Position numbers and translations under genes: made by a program. Below are positions 17,566 through 26,113 of a DNA stretch of 64,000 bases, in pieces. Position 1 is the stretch's first letter, and every line of letters starts with the position of its first letter. Origin of the DNA: Streptomyces dengpaensis (GTDB lineage: Bacteria; Actinomycetota; Actinomycetes; Streptomycetales; Streptomycetaceae); the NCBI RefSeq assembly GCF_002946835.1, contig NZ_CP026652.1, positions 124,001-188,000 on the forward strand. Direction: 5' to 3'. The notes beneath the pieces are model-generated. The model was not told the DNA's origin. It saw nothing but the letters and a program-made list of their open reading frames with translations, and made no database searches.

Positions 17566-17599
17566 GTCGTTCGTTACAAAACGATCTTGGACACCCTCG
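17553..17599. repeat. 12-bp inverted repeat at the 5' end of the IS982-type element
   Basis: CGAGGGTGTCCA (17553-17564) and its exact complement (17588-17599) are separated by 23 bases. The transposase start codon region lies in the left arm. It could be the IS end structure, a regulator site, or a translation-blocking hairpin. Confidence 0.6.
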
Positions 17600-17647
17600 T
17601 TCTCGTCTCCGCAGGCACCCCTTGGACCACACCACCAGGAGGAACCA

Positions 17648-18037
17648 GTGTCATACCCGCAACTGCTCACCCCCGAGGAGAGGCTCGCCGACGCGAAGAA
17701 GCAGCTGAGCCTCCCGCGTATCGTCGTGATCTGCGGCTCCACCCGCTTCATGACCGAGATGACCGAGGCCGATCTGCGGGAGACCAAAGCCGGAAAGATT
17801 GTCGTCAAACCGGGCTGTGACATGAAGTCGCCGCACGAACTTTGGTCCGATCCTGTCGAGGCCGAGGCGCTGAAGGTTCGACTCGACGATCTGCACCGAG
17901 CGAAGATCCGGCTCGCTGATGAGGTGCTCGTAGTCGGCGACTACATCGGAGACAGCACCCGAGCCGAAATCGCCTACGCCCGGTCGCTGGGCAAGCCCGT
18001 GCGGTTCACGCACCCCGAAGTCGACCCTGACGCCTGA
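17648..18037 (+). CDS. Nucleoside deoxyribosyltransferase/DUF4406-like protein
   Basis: This is a 129-residue protein. The GTG at 17648 follows AGGAGGA by 4 bases. It has a Rossmann-like core: IVVICGSTRF at the N-terminus, a central acidic region, then DEVLVVGDYIGDSTRAEIAYARSLGKPV, the pattern of the nucleoside 2-deoxyribosyltransferase-like fold (GSTR loop and D..T..E..YA active-site segment). The likely role is nucleotide or nucleoside metabolism, substrate unknown. It stands alone between an IS982-type element and a convergent gene whose 3' end overlaps by about 30 bases. Confidence 0.7.
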   Translation: MSYPQLLTPEERLADAKKQLSLPRIVVICGSTRFMTEMTEADLRETKAGKIVVKPGCDMKSPHELWSDPVEAEALKVRLDDLHRAKIRLADEVLVVGDYIGDSTRAEIAYARSLGKPVRFTHPEVDPDA

Positions 18038-18623
18038 CCGCCCGCTGCCACCTCGACAACCAGGGCCGGCAGCCTGCCGCCTGACCGTCTCGCGGTGGCT
18101 TCGGCCGCCGCCCACCCCACACCCTCCGCAGGCATCCCTTGGAATTGATCAGGAACTGCCCTACTTCGTCGAGGAGTTCCTCCTCTTGCGGGTACAGCTC
18201 GCTGGTGTCGTAGGTGGGGCCGCCGGACAGGTACGGCAGCAGCGGCGCCGTGAGCAGCAATGCGCACAGGGGAGCCCGCCGCCAGACGGGGCGTACGGCG
18301 GCCGGGTCCGCCACCTCCCGGATACGCAGGGCGGCCAGTCCGCTGCCCACCAGCGCGGCGGCCAACTCGCCGGAGCGCAGGGAGCTGTCGGCCGCTCCCA
18401 TCAGAGCGTCCCATCCGGCGTCCCCCAAAGCGTTCAGGCACTCGGCCGGTGCGGTCTCCTTCGCTCCGCATGCCTGCAGGTCGCGTCCGCGGGCGGCGAC
18501 GATCCACTGGTAGGGGATCGCGTCGGTGCCACGGGGCAGCGTTCCGCGGCCCGCCAGGTATGCCGTGGTCCTGGCCGCGACCCCGTCGATGACGGCGGAC
18601 GTCCACGCAGAGCGGCGCAGCAC
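18006..18623 (-). CDS. Hypothetical protein
   Basis: A protein of about 205 residues is predicted from GTG 18623. It has an Ala/Leu-rich helical body (LNALGDAGWDALMGAADSSL, GELAAALVGSGLAALRI), then YDTSELYPQEEELLDEVGQF and a basic tail. I do not recognise it. The start is uncertain and the basic C-terminal end overlapping 17648-18037 may be read-through. It is divergent from the HD-domain gene at 18714, so the 90-bp space between them should hold both promoters. Confidence 0.45.
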   Translation of the reverse strand: MLRRSAWTSAVIDGVAARTTAYLAGRGTLPRGTDAIPYQWIVAARGRDLQACGAKETAPAECLNALGDAGWDALMGAADSSLRSGELAAALVGSGLAALRIREVADPAAVRPVWRRAPLCALLLTAPLLPYLSGGPTYDTSELYPQEEELLDEVGQFLINSKGCLRRVWGGRRPKPPRDGQAAGCRPWLSRWQRAVRRQGRLRGA

Positions 18624-18713
18624 CAGTAGGCGACCGCGGGCCGTCGAACAATCCGCCTGTTCCCGGTCCGGTGGGGAACAGGTCGGTCCGCACCCTGCGT
18701 TAGGGTTGTGGTC

Positions 18714-19247
18714 ATGCCAGATGGCCCCGTTGTGACGTCGCATCCCGTGGTCGAAGCCGTGCTGGCGCACTACCGCCTGCAGATCGGCCCGGACCTGGAC
18801 ACCTATCGCAACCATGTCTACCGCGGCCTCAACTACCAGCGGCGACTGCTCGGGCGCAAAGAGGTCTCGAACGACCAGGCGCTCACCTGGGCAGTGCACG
18901 ACCTGGGGATCTGGACCGCACGCACCTTCGACTACCTGGCGCCCTCGGCGGAGCTGGCGCGCCAGCATGCCGGCGAGGCCGAGGTGGCAGACCTGCCGCG
19001 GGTCATACAGATGGTGGAACTGCACCACAAGCTGCGCCCCGTGCACGATCCGCTGATCGAGACCTTTCGCAAGGCCGACCGGATCGACGTCATGCGAGGT
19101 CATCTCCGCAGCGGTCTCGGACGCCGGGAGGTCGACGAGATCACCGAGGCACTGCCGTACTGCGGGTTCCATCGCTTCCTGCTGCGCGAGGCGACCCGGC
19201 ACATCACGCGGCACCCGCTCCATCCGCTCCCCATGTTCCGTTGGTAG
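18714..19247 (+). CDS. HD-domain protein (phosphohydrolase-like)
   Basis: This is a 177-residue protein starting at ATG 18714. The sequence YRNHVYRGLNYQRRLL, LTWAVHDLGIWT with the His-Asp pair, MVELHHKLRPVHD and TFRKADRIDVMRG supplies the spaced His and Asp residues of the HD metal-dependent hydrolase fold. The substrate is not evident. It is a standalone gene, bounded downstream by decayed IS630 sequence. It appears intact. Confidence 0.65.
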   Translation: MPDGPVVTSHPVVEAVLAHYRLQIGPDLDTYRNHVYRGLNYQRRLLGRKEVSNDQALTWAVHDLGIWTARTFDYLAPSAELARQHAGEAEVADLPRVIQMVELHHKLRPVHDPLIETFRKADRIDVMRGHLRSGLGRREVDEITEALPYCGFHRFLLREATRHITRHPLHPLPMFRW

Positions 19248-19299
19248 TCCATCGCATACGCAGACAGAGGGGACCCGATAAATCGCCCGACTTTCCCGG

Positions 19300-20380
19300 T
19301 TACTGACCTTGTCGGATTAGCTTCGGGTGGTCTGGGGTGGGGGTCAGTCCGGTCTCGGTGAGGCAGCCGTCGATGAGTTCGGGATGGCGTTGGATGTGGG
19401 CGAGGCCTCGGCGGAGGGTGCGGGTGAGGTGGTCGGGATCGGCGAATGCAATGTTGGCCATCGGCCCTCGCCGTAACAGGGACCAGACGCCTTCCACCGG
19501 ATTCAAGTCCGGACTGTAGGAAGGAAGTTGGATGACCGTGAGCCAGTCGTGGCCGGCGGCGTACGCGCGCAGTCCGGCGGTGCGATGGGTGTTCAGATTG
19601 TCCCAGACGACGACGATCGGGGCGCCGAGTTGCAGGTGCGCGCGGACCAAGAGGTCGCGGTAGTCCTGCCAGGCGAAGCTCTTGCGTGCTCCTTTGAGGA
19701 GCGAGTGGAAGCGGGGCCGGTAGATCAGTCGGGACCTCTCGCCGGGCCGGTAGCAGCACATCGCGGCTACCGAGATCCGTCGTCGGGACCGGCCCCGCAC
19801 TGTGACTATGGGAGTCTGTCCCGGCCGGCCCCACGTGCGGGCTCGTGGCGGCGTCATCGCGAACCCGGCCTCGTCCTCGAAGACGATCCAGGCATCGAGC
19901 GCCGCCGCGGTCGTTCCACCTGCGGCCACACGTCCTTCTTCCAGAGCTCGACCGCGCGTTCGTCACGTTCCAGCGCGCGTCGGGCCGGGCTCTGCCAGGA
20001 CCAGCCGTGGCGGTGCAGGAGTCGCCACACTCCCGCGATAGAGCAGCTGATCTGAAACTGGCGGCCGATCAGTGTTCTGACGCGTTCCAGTGTCCACCGC
20101 TGGTCTTCCCAGCCATGCGTGGCCGGACCTTTGGCGAGCTCCTTTTCCAGCAGGGCGAACCGTTCGTCCGACAGCTTCGGCAGTTTCGCGGGTCCCTTCG
20201 ACTTCAGACCCTCCATACCGCCCTCACGCCAGTTGCGGCGCCATTGCTCCACCGAACGCTCGCTCACCCGCAGTTCTCTGGCGATGTCCGAAGTCTTGGC
20301 ACCTCGTGCGAACCTCTGCCCGGCGTCCAGCCGGATCCCTTCACGCGCAGCCCGCCGCTTTGTCTTCTCGGAGCCTCCTC
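19300..20380 (-). pseudogene. IS630-family transposase, in two frames
   Basis: The 5' half (about 20380-19900) encodes the HTH region: GQRFARGAKTSDIARELRVS, ERSVEQWRRNWREGG, then the winged part up to ELWKKDVWPQVE. The 3' half (19929-19300) lies in the -1 frame and contains the catalytic triad: IVFEDEAGF, VVVWDNLNTHR, SPDLNPVEGVW. Either programmed frameshifting, known in this family, or a mutation separates them. The N-terminus is fused in frame to the end of the IstB pseudogene, so the element seems to have landed in that gene and lost its own start. Confidence 0.75.
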
Positions 20381-21055
20381 GGGGCCGTTTGTTGGGCCGG
20401 TAGCTGAGGCCGTTCATGATGACCTGGTGGCTGGTGTTGATCAGCCGGTCCAGGAGTGACTCGGCGACGACGGGGTTGGGGAAGAGCGGATACCAGTCGC
20501 TCGGCGCCCGGTTGCTCGTGAGGATCAGGGACCGACCCTGCCGCTCGCTGACCAGCTCGTAGAGGTCGTCGGCCTGGGCCGCGGTGAGCTGGCGCATCGC
20601 GAAGTCGTCGAGGATGAGCACGTCGGGACGTACCAACTCGCGCAGCCGACGGTCCCAGGTGCGGTCCGCATGGCCGCCGGCCAGGTCCGCCAGGATGCGG
20701 CTGGTCTTCGCGAAGCGGACGTTGGCGTCCTGCCGGATGGCCAGGTGCCCGAGCGCCTGGGCGACGTGTGTCTTCCCGACGCCGACCGGCCCGAACAGAA
20801 TTATGGACTCGCCGGTGTGCAGCCAGCGCAGGGCGGCGAGGTCGCGGATCTGGGCCGCGGGCAGCTTCGGGGAGGCGGCGAAGTCGAACTCCTCCAGGGT
20901 GACCTGCTGCTCGAACTTCGCGCGGTGCAGGCGGCGTTGGAAGGCGACGGTGTCCGGCGGGTGATCTCGTCCTGGCAGAGCGTCTGGAGGAATTCGAGGT
21001 GTCCCAGCTCGCCGCCGTGGGCCTGGGCCAGGCGGGCGTCGAGGGTTTCCAGCAT
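20381..21055 (-). pseudogene. istB: IS21-type helper ATPase (IstB), frameshifted and truncated
   Basis: The ATG at 21055 begins MLETLDARLAQAHGGELGHL, normal for IstB. A 1-base deletion near 20960 (CGCCGGACACC instead of CGCCGCGACACC) shifts the frame. In the new frame the AAA+ core is complete: ILFGPVGVGKTHVAQAL (Walker A), VLILDDFAM (Walker B), LILTSNRAPSDW. The end runs into IS630 sequence after SYRPNKRPRG. No IstA is nearby, so this is a remnant distinct from the complete IS21 at 59554-61756. Confidence 0.8.
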
Positions 21056-21310
21056 GCCCGACAGCTTCAGCGCGCACGAGCGCGCTGGAGCTGATGCTCG
21101 CCTCCTGGGCCGAGCAGATCCCGGTGCAGGCACCCGGCGACTGGGTCGGCTTCCAGCTGCGCACCGCCCGCGACTCACCAGAAAGGTGCCCCTGATCCCG
21201 CCCCGGATACGAACAAGGCGACGTGGGGCATCCGCAAGCTCTCGCTCAAACCGGCCCTGCGAGGATGCAGCCATGGACGATCGGCGCACATTGGCCGCGG
21301 GATGCCAGGA

Positions 21311-22972
21311 TCAGCCGCGACTGTAGACCTGGCGGCCGGCGAAGTACGTCTCGTCGACCTGCGTTCGGTGGATCCGTTCGGGGGCGATCTCGAACAGGTT
21401 CTGGTCCAGGACGATGAGGTCGGCCGAGCGCCCGACGGCAATCCGGCCCGCTTCGTCGCCGAGGCCCATCGAGACCGCCGCGTTGTGGGTGTAGATCCTC
21501 AACACCGTCTCGAGGTCCAGCCCCTGCTCTCGATTCAGCTCTCCTGGGAAGGAACCGGTCGGGTCGGCGCGCGTCACCATCGCCTCGATGCCGAGCCACG
21601 GCGACGGGGTGGGATTCGCGCAGGGCCAGTCCGACCCGGCGACCAGCAGCGCTCCCGTCTCGTCCAGGTCGCGGAACGGCCATATGCGGTCCATCCGCTC
21701 GTCGTCGAGCACGGCACGGACCGCCTCCGTGATGGGGTTCGGCCACCACACCGCGGGTGACAGGTCTGCCACGACGCCGAGCTCGGCGAAACGGGGCAGG
21801 TCGTCGGGGTGCACAAACGCGACGTGCGCGATCTGGGCGCGAAGGCCCGGACCCCGCAGGTCCCGGACGACCTCGACCGCGTCGAGGATCAGGCGTACGG
21901 ATCCGTCCCCGAGGGCGTGCAGCTTGACGCCAAGACCACGCCGATGCGCATTGTCGAGCAGGCGCACCAGTTCCGGCATCGTGAAGTAGGTCGTCCCCGC
22001 GTAGTGCAAGTCGTGGTGATGGTGGTCTCCGGTGTACGGCTCGAGGAACGCCGCCGTGTACGACATGGGAATGCCGTCGACCACGCCCTTGATGAAGTCG
22101 GGCCGCAGATGCGCGGTGCGGTACTCCTCGGCCACGTTGAACAGCTCGTCCCCGACCTCGCCGACGTCGACGACGAAGTCGCGCGCCGGCAACGAGGCCA
22201 CCACCCACGCGTTTAGCGCCCCGCTCTCGTCGAGGTCACGGAAGGCCGCCAACGCCGTACGGAACGTCGCAGCCTCCTGGGTCGCGGTGATGCCGAACGA
22301 GTTCAGAATCTCGATCGCCCGCTCCGCCGACTTCGCCTTCCGCTCCGCCAGATCGGGCATGTGGGCCTGGGCAACCTCCTCGGCATGGCGACATGCCAGC
22401 TCCCACAGGACTCCCGTCAACTGCCCCTCGGCGTCGCGAACGTAGAAGCCGCCTTCGGGATCCGGCGTGTCCGCCGTCACGCCCATCAGGTCAAGAGTCC
22501 GCGAGTTCACCCATCGGTTGTGCTGTGTGTCGTCGCGCAACAGGACCGGGTGCTCCGGGCTGACCTCGTCGAGTCTGGCCAGGTACGAAGCGTCCTTGAT
22601 CTCGCCCATCACCAGGCTGCCGACGATGCCGCCGATGATCCACGTGCCGGGCTCGAGGCGCTCCGCCTCGGCGCGCACGATGTCGAGGATCTTCTCGAGG
22701 GAGTCCGAGGGGTCGATGGCGACCTCCCAGTAGTCGGCAGCGCCGCCGAGCATGAGGTGCGAGTGTCCGTCGACGATGCCAGGCATCATCATGCGACCAC
22801 CGAGGTCACGGACGACCGTTCGCTCCTTCGCCAGCGGAAGCACCTCGTCGTCACTCCCGACCGAAACGACGCGGCCGTCGGCGACCGCCACCGCGCTCGC
22901 CCAAGGACGATCCGGATCAACCGTGTAGACGGCGGCGTTGTGGAGGATCAGGTCTGGCCCGGCTGCGGTCAT
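21311..22972 (-). CDS. Metal-dependent amidohydrolase (YtcJ-like)
   Basis: This is a 553-residue enzyme. ATG 22972 is preceded by AAGGGA. The N-terminal strand (DLILHNAAVYTVDPDRPWA) is followed by MMPGIVDGHSHLML with the HxH metal ligands, DFIKGVVDGIPMSYTAAFLEPY, the helical GVKLHALGDGSV segment, AHVAFVHPDDL, and LLVAGSDWPCANPTP with the catalytic Asp, closing with ADLIVLDQNLFEI. These are the landmarks of the YtcJ-type amidohydrolase-3 family that hydrolyses amide or imine substrates. The substrate is unknown. The gene is intact and seems to stand alone upstream of aldehyde-dehydrogenase remnants. Confidence 0.85.
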   Translation of the reverse strand: MTAAGPDLILHNAAVYTVDPDRPWASAVAVADGRVVSVGSDDEVLPLAKERTVVRDLGGRMMMPGIVDGHSHLMLGGAADYWEVAIDPSDSLEKILDIVRAEAERLEPGTWIIGGIVGSLVMGEIKDASYLARLDEVSPEHPVLLRDDTQHNRWVNSRTLDLMGVTADTPDPEGGFYVRDAEGQLTGVLWELACRHAEEVAQAHMPDLAERKAKSAERAIEILNSFGITATQEAATFRTALAAFRDLDESGALNAWVVASLPARDFVVDVGEVGDELFNVAEEYRTAHLRPDFIKGVVDGIPMSYTAAFLEPYTGDHHHHDLHYAGTTYFTMPELVRLLDNAHRRGLGVKLHALGDGSVRLILDAVEVVRDLRGPGLRAQIAHVAFVHPDDLPRFAELGVVADLSPAVWWPNPITEAVRAVLDDERMDRIWPFRDLDETGALLVAGSDWPCANPTPSPWLGIEAMVTRADPTGSFPGELNREQGLDLETVLRIYTHNAAVSMGLGDEAGRIAVGRSADLIVLDQNLFEIAPERIHRTQVDETYFAGRQVYSRG

Positions 22973-23039
22973 GGCGTTGACGTCCCTTCTGGGTCGGCCC
23001 GTCGATCGAAGGACCGTTCGGATGGTTGGAGGTGAGCGA

Positions 23040-23205
23040 TCAGCCACGCAGGGCTGAGGCGAAGATGCCGGGCAGCGCGCTCCAGCGCGGCCGGGCGTGG
23101 AACGCGACCAGGCGACGGCCGGTGCCGGCCACGGTCCGGTTGGACACGAACCACGGGGGCTTCGGACTGATCGACCACTCCCCGTGGACCAGCGACCGGT
23201 GCAGC
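23040..23205 (-). pseudogene. Aldehyde dehydrogenase C-terminal remnant (duplicate)
   Basis: The frame ends with a segment (SISPKPPWFVSNRTVAGTG, then RPRWSALPGIFASALRG) closely matching the last 50 residues of the larger aldehyde dehydrogenase fragment at 23403-24395. Only the tail is left. It indicates a local duplication or a second, mostly deleted, paralogue. Confidence 0.7.
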
Positions 23206-23402
23206 GGCCGTTGAGCGCCCGATCCAATTCCGCTTGCAGCAGCGGCGGCTCGTCCGCCAGGACTCAGCCCCGTCACGGCACTGCCACATTCCGCTCCGCC
23301 TGAACTGCAGGCGGCCCATGACGTGGCCGGCGGCTCTGTCGACTCACCGGGAGCGGAACTCGTCGCACCGATCAGGGAGGGTCCCGAGGGTCCCGGCGTG
23401 AC

Positions 23403-24395
23403 TCAGCCTCGCAGGGCCGAGGCGAAGATGGCCGGCAGGGCAGTCCAGCGCGGGCGCGCCGAGAACGCGGTCAGGAGCCTGCCGGTCGTCGCAGCAGTCC
23501 GGTTCGTCACGAACCACGCGGGCTTGGGTGAGAGGGCCAACTCGCCGTTGAGGAGGGAACGCGGGGCCGGACGGAAGGGCCCGCGGACCACGGTGCGTTC
23601 GGTTCGGTCGAGCAACAGCGCGTTGTGGACCACGCCGATGCCGCTCTGCACGTCCTGGAGCGTGTGTCCGGGAAAGGCGCCCCAGGTCGCGCGGGGGGTG
23701 AGGTAGCCGACCCCGGTCCATGCGTTGATGCCGACCGTGCCGTAGCGAAGGTCGGCGACGGCCTGGTCCAGGTGCGGTCCCAGCCGGGCCGCTGTCGAGG
23801 GGTGAACGACGATGTTGGCGCCCAGCGTGCCGTACAGACGCTCGTTGGCGAAGGTGACTGCCGCGTCGAGGAAGTCGGCTCCGGCACCGGGCAGCTCGAC
23901 GAGGCCGAGCACCGGTCCGAAGTACTCGGTGGTGAAGGCGCTCTCCGCGGTGTCGGTCGCGTCCAGGCCCGGCAGCAGAGTGCGCTCGGGCGTCCCGCCG
24001 ACGGCCTCGGCTGCGGGGTGCAGTGCCCGCGCACCGGAGACCCGGGTCTCACAGCCCGGGTACCACCCCGGCCGTGCGGGGGCCTGCGCCAGTGCCGTCC
24101 GCAGAGCCTCGACGAACTCACCCTTCTGCGGCCAGTCGGAGCTGACGACCACCACCTGGGCGGCGACGCAGTTGAACCCGCTGTTGTGCAGCCGTTGTGT
24201 GGCGACGTGCTCGGCCTGGAAGCGCAGGTCGGCCTTGGACCAGGTGCCCGGCACGACGATCACCGGGCCGACGCCGCCGAGTTCGCTGGTGATGGGCTTG
24301 GTCAGCTGCGGGGCCCCGGCTGCACGGGCGTCGGCTCCGGCCTGCCCCACACCCCACACGATGGCATCGTGCGTCGCCTGGCCGCCGGTCATGTG
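23403..24395 (-). pseudogene. Aldehyde dehydrogenase family protein, 5'-truncated
   Basis: About 330 C-terminal residues are present. VHMTGGQATHDAIVWG and LTKPITSELGGVGPVIV form the cofactor and glutamate region; HNSGFNCVAAQVVVV holds the catalytic Cys; EYFGPVLGLVELPG and INAWTGVGYL follow. The N-terminal cofactor-binding half is missing upstream of about 24395, where unrelated sequence leads to the TnpB element. It is probably inactive. Its C-terminal tail is repeated at 23040-23205. Confidence 0.8.
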
Positions 24396-24540
24396 CACCC
24401 GATGCCGAGGCCGTGTTCGCGCGGCACATGGACCGCATCGCCTCTCGGGACCTGATGGCGCAGGGCGAGGACAGCGATGCTCGGACCGCGAGCAGCCACG
24501 CCACCGCGACGACGGGACAGCAGAGTTGAACGCGCACACG
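24396..24540. other. Short flank between aldehyde dehydrogenase fragment and TnpB element
   Basis: The plus strand from about 24402 reads DAEAVFARHMDRIASRDLM and stops near 24529. It could be the tail of a lost regulator gene (FCD/GntR-like), but the evidence is weak. Confidence 0.25.
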
Positions 24541-24610
24541 TTGACTGCTCCCCTCCCTGAAGGGAGGGGATTTTCTCCTTCAGAGTTGAGTGGGGATTCC
24601 AGGCTCAGGC
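24541..24610 (-). ncRNA. Predicted omega-RNA 3' end of the TnpB element
   Basis: In TnpB systems the guide RNA is made from the 3' end of tnpB and the right end of the element, with the guide taken from the flank. Here the scaffold would end with the 24550-24569 hairpin and AGCAGTCAA. The guide would begin CGTGTGCGCGTTCAAC (24540 downward). The end sequence is almost the same as in the second TnpB element (AGCAAGTCAA). Confidence 0.45.
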
Positions 24611-25825
24611 CGCCTCCTGGCCCAGCGGGCCAGGAGGTCTTACGCCCTCGATACCTGCCGGGCTCAGACCCGCCCGGACCAGCATCACGTGCGCGGAGTT
24701 CTTGTCCCTGGGGCAGACGGCTCCGCACGCGGTGCAGGCATACGTTCTCTCGGAAAGAGGCAGTGCGTGCTTGGTTCTCGCTCCGCACTGCGCACAGTCC
24801 ATCGTGGTGTGCGCGGGGTGCACCAGGTGCACGATGCGCCCGTGCTTGCGCGCCATCTCCAGCAGTGCCCTCTTCGTGCTGCTGATGGCCGCGTCCGCTG
24901 CCTTGCGCGCCATGGTGGTCCTGGCGAGGAACTTGGGCCGGAAGTCCTCTGCCGCTATGGCGTCGTGGTCGCGCACGACCTTCTTGGCCCACTTGCGGCC
25001 GGTGTCTTCCCGCTGCCGGGCGACCTTCTTGTGCAGCTGCGCACGGAGCCGCTGTGCCTCCCGGTAGCCCTTCGACCCCGCTTGCCCCTTCTTCGGCTTG
25101 CGGCGCGCCATCATCCGGTCGTACCGGGTCAGCTTCGCCTGAGCCTTCTTCCCATGCCCGGCATGCGGAAGGTCGTGGTCGTCGCTGGTGGTGGTTGCGG
25201 TCTCCTTCACGCCCCAGTCCACGCCGAGCACCCGGCCCGTCGCCGGGAGCGGCTGGATCTCGGCGGCAACGACGAAGGAGCAGTACCAGTGCCCCACACT
25301 GTCTTGGTGGACGCGGACGCTGGACGGGTCGGCCGGAAGGCCGCGGGACCACACCACCGTCAGACTGATGCCGCCGGCCAGATGCAACCGGCCGTCGTTG
25401 AGGCGGAAGCCGCGCTTGGTGTAGTTCAAGGTCGCGCGCGCCTCGCGCTTCTTCTTCCAGCGCGGCATCCCTGCCCGCTGCCGCATGGGCAACCGGTCCC
25501 TGACGTCCTTGTGGGCCTTGGCACGGGATTTCCCGAAGTCGCGGATGATCTGCTGCTGAGGAACCGAGGATCCGCGGGCCAGCCACGGGGTGGTGCGCCG
25601 CGCTTGGGTCAGCATCGTGTCGAGCTGGGCCGGCCCGCATGTCTGCTTCTCGCCGGTCGCCTTGTTGCGCCGGTGCACGGCCTTGGACTTGGCCACGCAC
25701 TCGTTCCACACCCACCGGCAGCGGTCCCACTCGCCGAGAAGGGCCTTCTCGGCGCCGGCCGAGACGCGAAGACGATAGGTGTACCGGGCGTGCCCTGCAC
25801 CCTCCGTCATCGCTCCCGCAGCCAT
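24605..25825 (-). CDS. tnpB: RNA-guided endonuclease TnpB
   Basis: This protein of about 406 residues starts at ATG 25825 (a second ATG is at 25810). The N-terminal domain (YTYRLRVSAGAEKALLGEW, CRWVWNECVAKSKAVH) is followed by the RuvC-like nuclease: first Asp in RVLGVDWGVKETAT, Glu in IAAEDFRPKFLARTTMA, and the last Asp in CPRDKNSA. A zinc finger is formed by CAQCGARTKH and YACTACGAVC. All three catalytic acids are present, so the nuclease may be active. The GTP-like linker HGKKAQAKLTRYDRMM is normal. Confidence 0.9.
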   Translation of the reverse strand: MAAGAMTEGAGHARYTYRLRVSAGAEKALLGEWDRCRWVWNECVAKSKAVHRRNKATGEKQTCGPAQLDTMLTQARRTTPWLARGSSVPQQQIIRDFGKSRAKAHKDVRDRLPMRQRAGMPRWKKKREARATLNYTKRGFRLNDGRLHLAGGISLTVVWSRGLPADPSSVRVHQDSVGHWYCSFVVAAEIQPLPATGRVLGVDWGVKETATTTSDDHDLPHAGHGKKAQAKLTRYDRMMARRKPKKGQAGSKGYREAQRLRAQLHKKVARQREDTGRKWAKKVVRDHDAIAAEDFRPKFLARTTMARKAADAAISSTKRALLEMARKHGRIVHLVHPAHTTMDCAQCGARTKHALPLSERTYACTACGAVCPRDKNSAHVMLVRAGLSPAGIEGVRPPGPLGQEAA

Positions 25826-26113
25826 GAATCTCAACCTACCCGGGAGGTACGACAGTTGACCCCCATTTGATCTTTGTGGTGCCTCACCTGCGCGAAGGGC
25901 GGACGCCCAATCGCCCTGGCGGCGATTCGGCTTTTCCTGCCCTGCTCCGCAGGAGTCCGAATCCTCCCCGGCCTGAAGGCCGGGGCATCCTCGGAGGAAC
26001 CGGTGACCATCGTGTCCGGGTCGATGCGCAGTGCGTGCATCGGTCCTCCGTGATTGCGCAGCCTGCTGGCCGTGACGTGGCACCGGATGCGCAATCGGTG
26101 CGCGGTGGCGGAG

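Larger units (their letters stand above)
24541..25990 (-). mobile_element. IS200/IS605-type element with TnpB only
   Basis: The right end carries a perfect hairpin (CCCCTCCC-TGAA-GGGAGGGG, 24550-24569) just past the tnpB stop and ends, on the minus strand, GAGCAGTCAA at 24541. The left end has a second hairpin (CCCCGGCC-TGAA-GGCCGGGG, 25966-25985) about 140 bp upstream of tnpB. No Y1 transposase is present, so it would have to be mobilised in trans. Confidence 0.65.
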
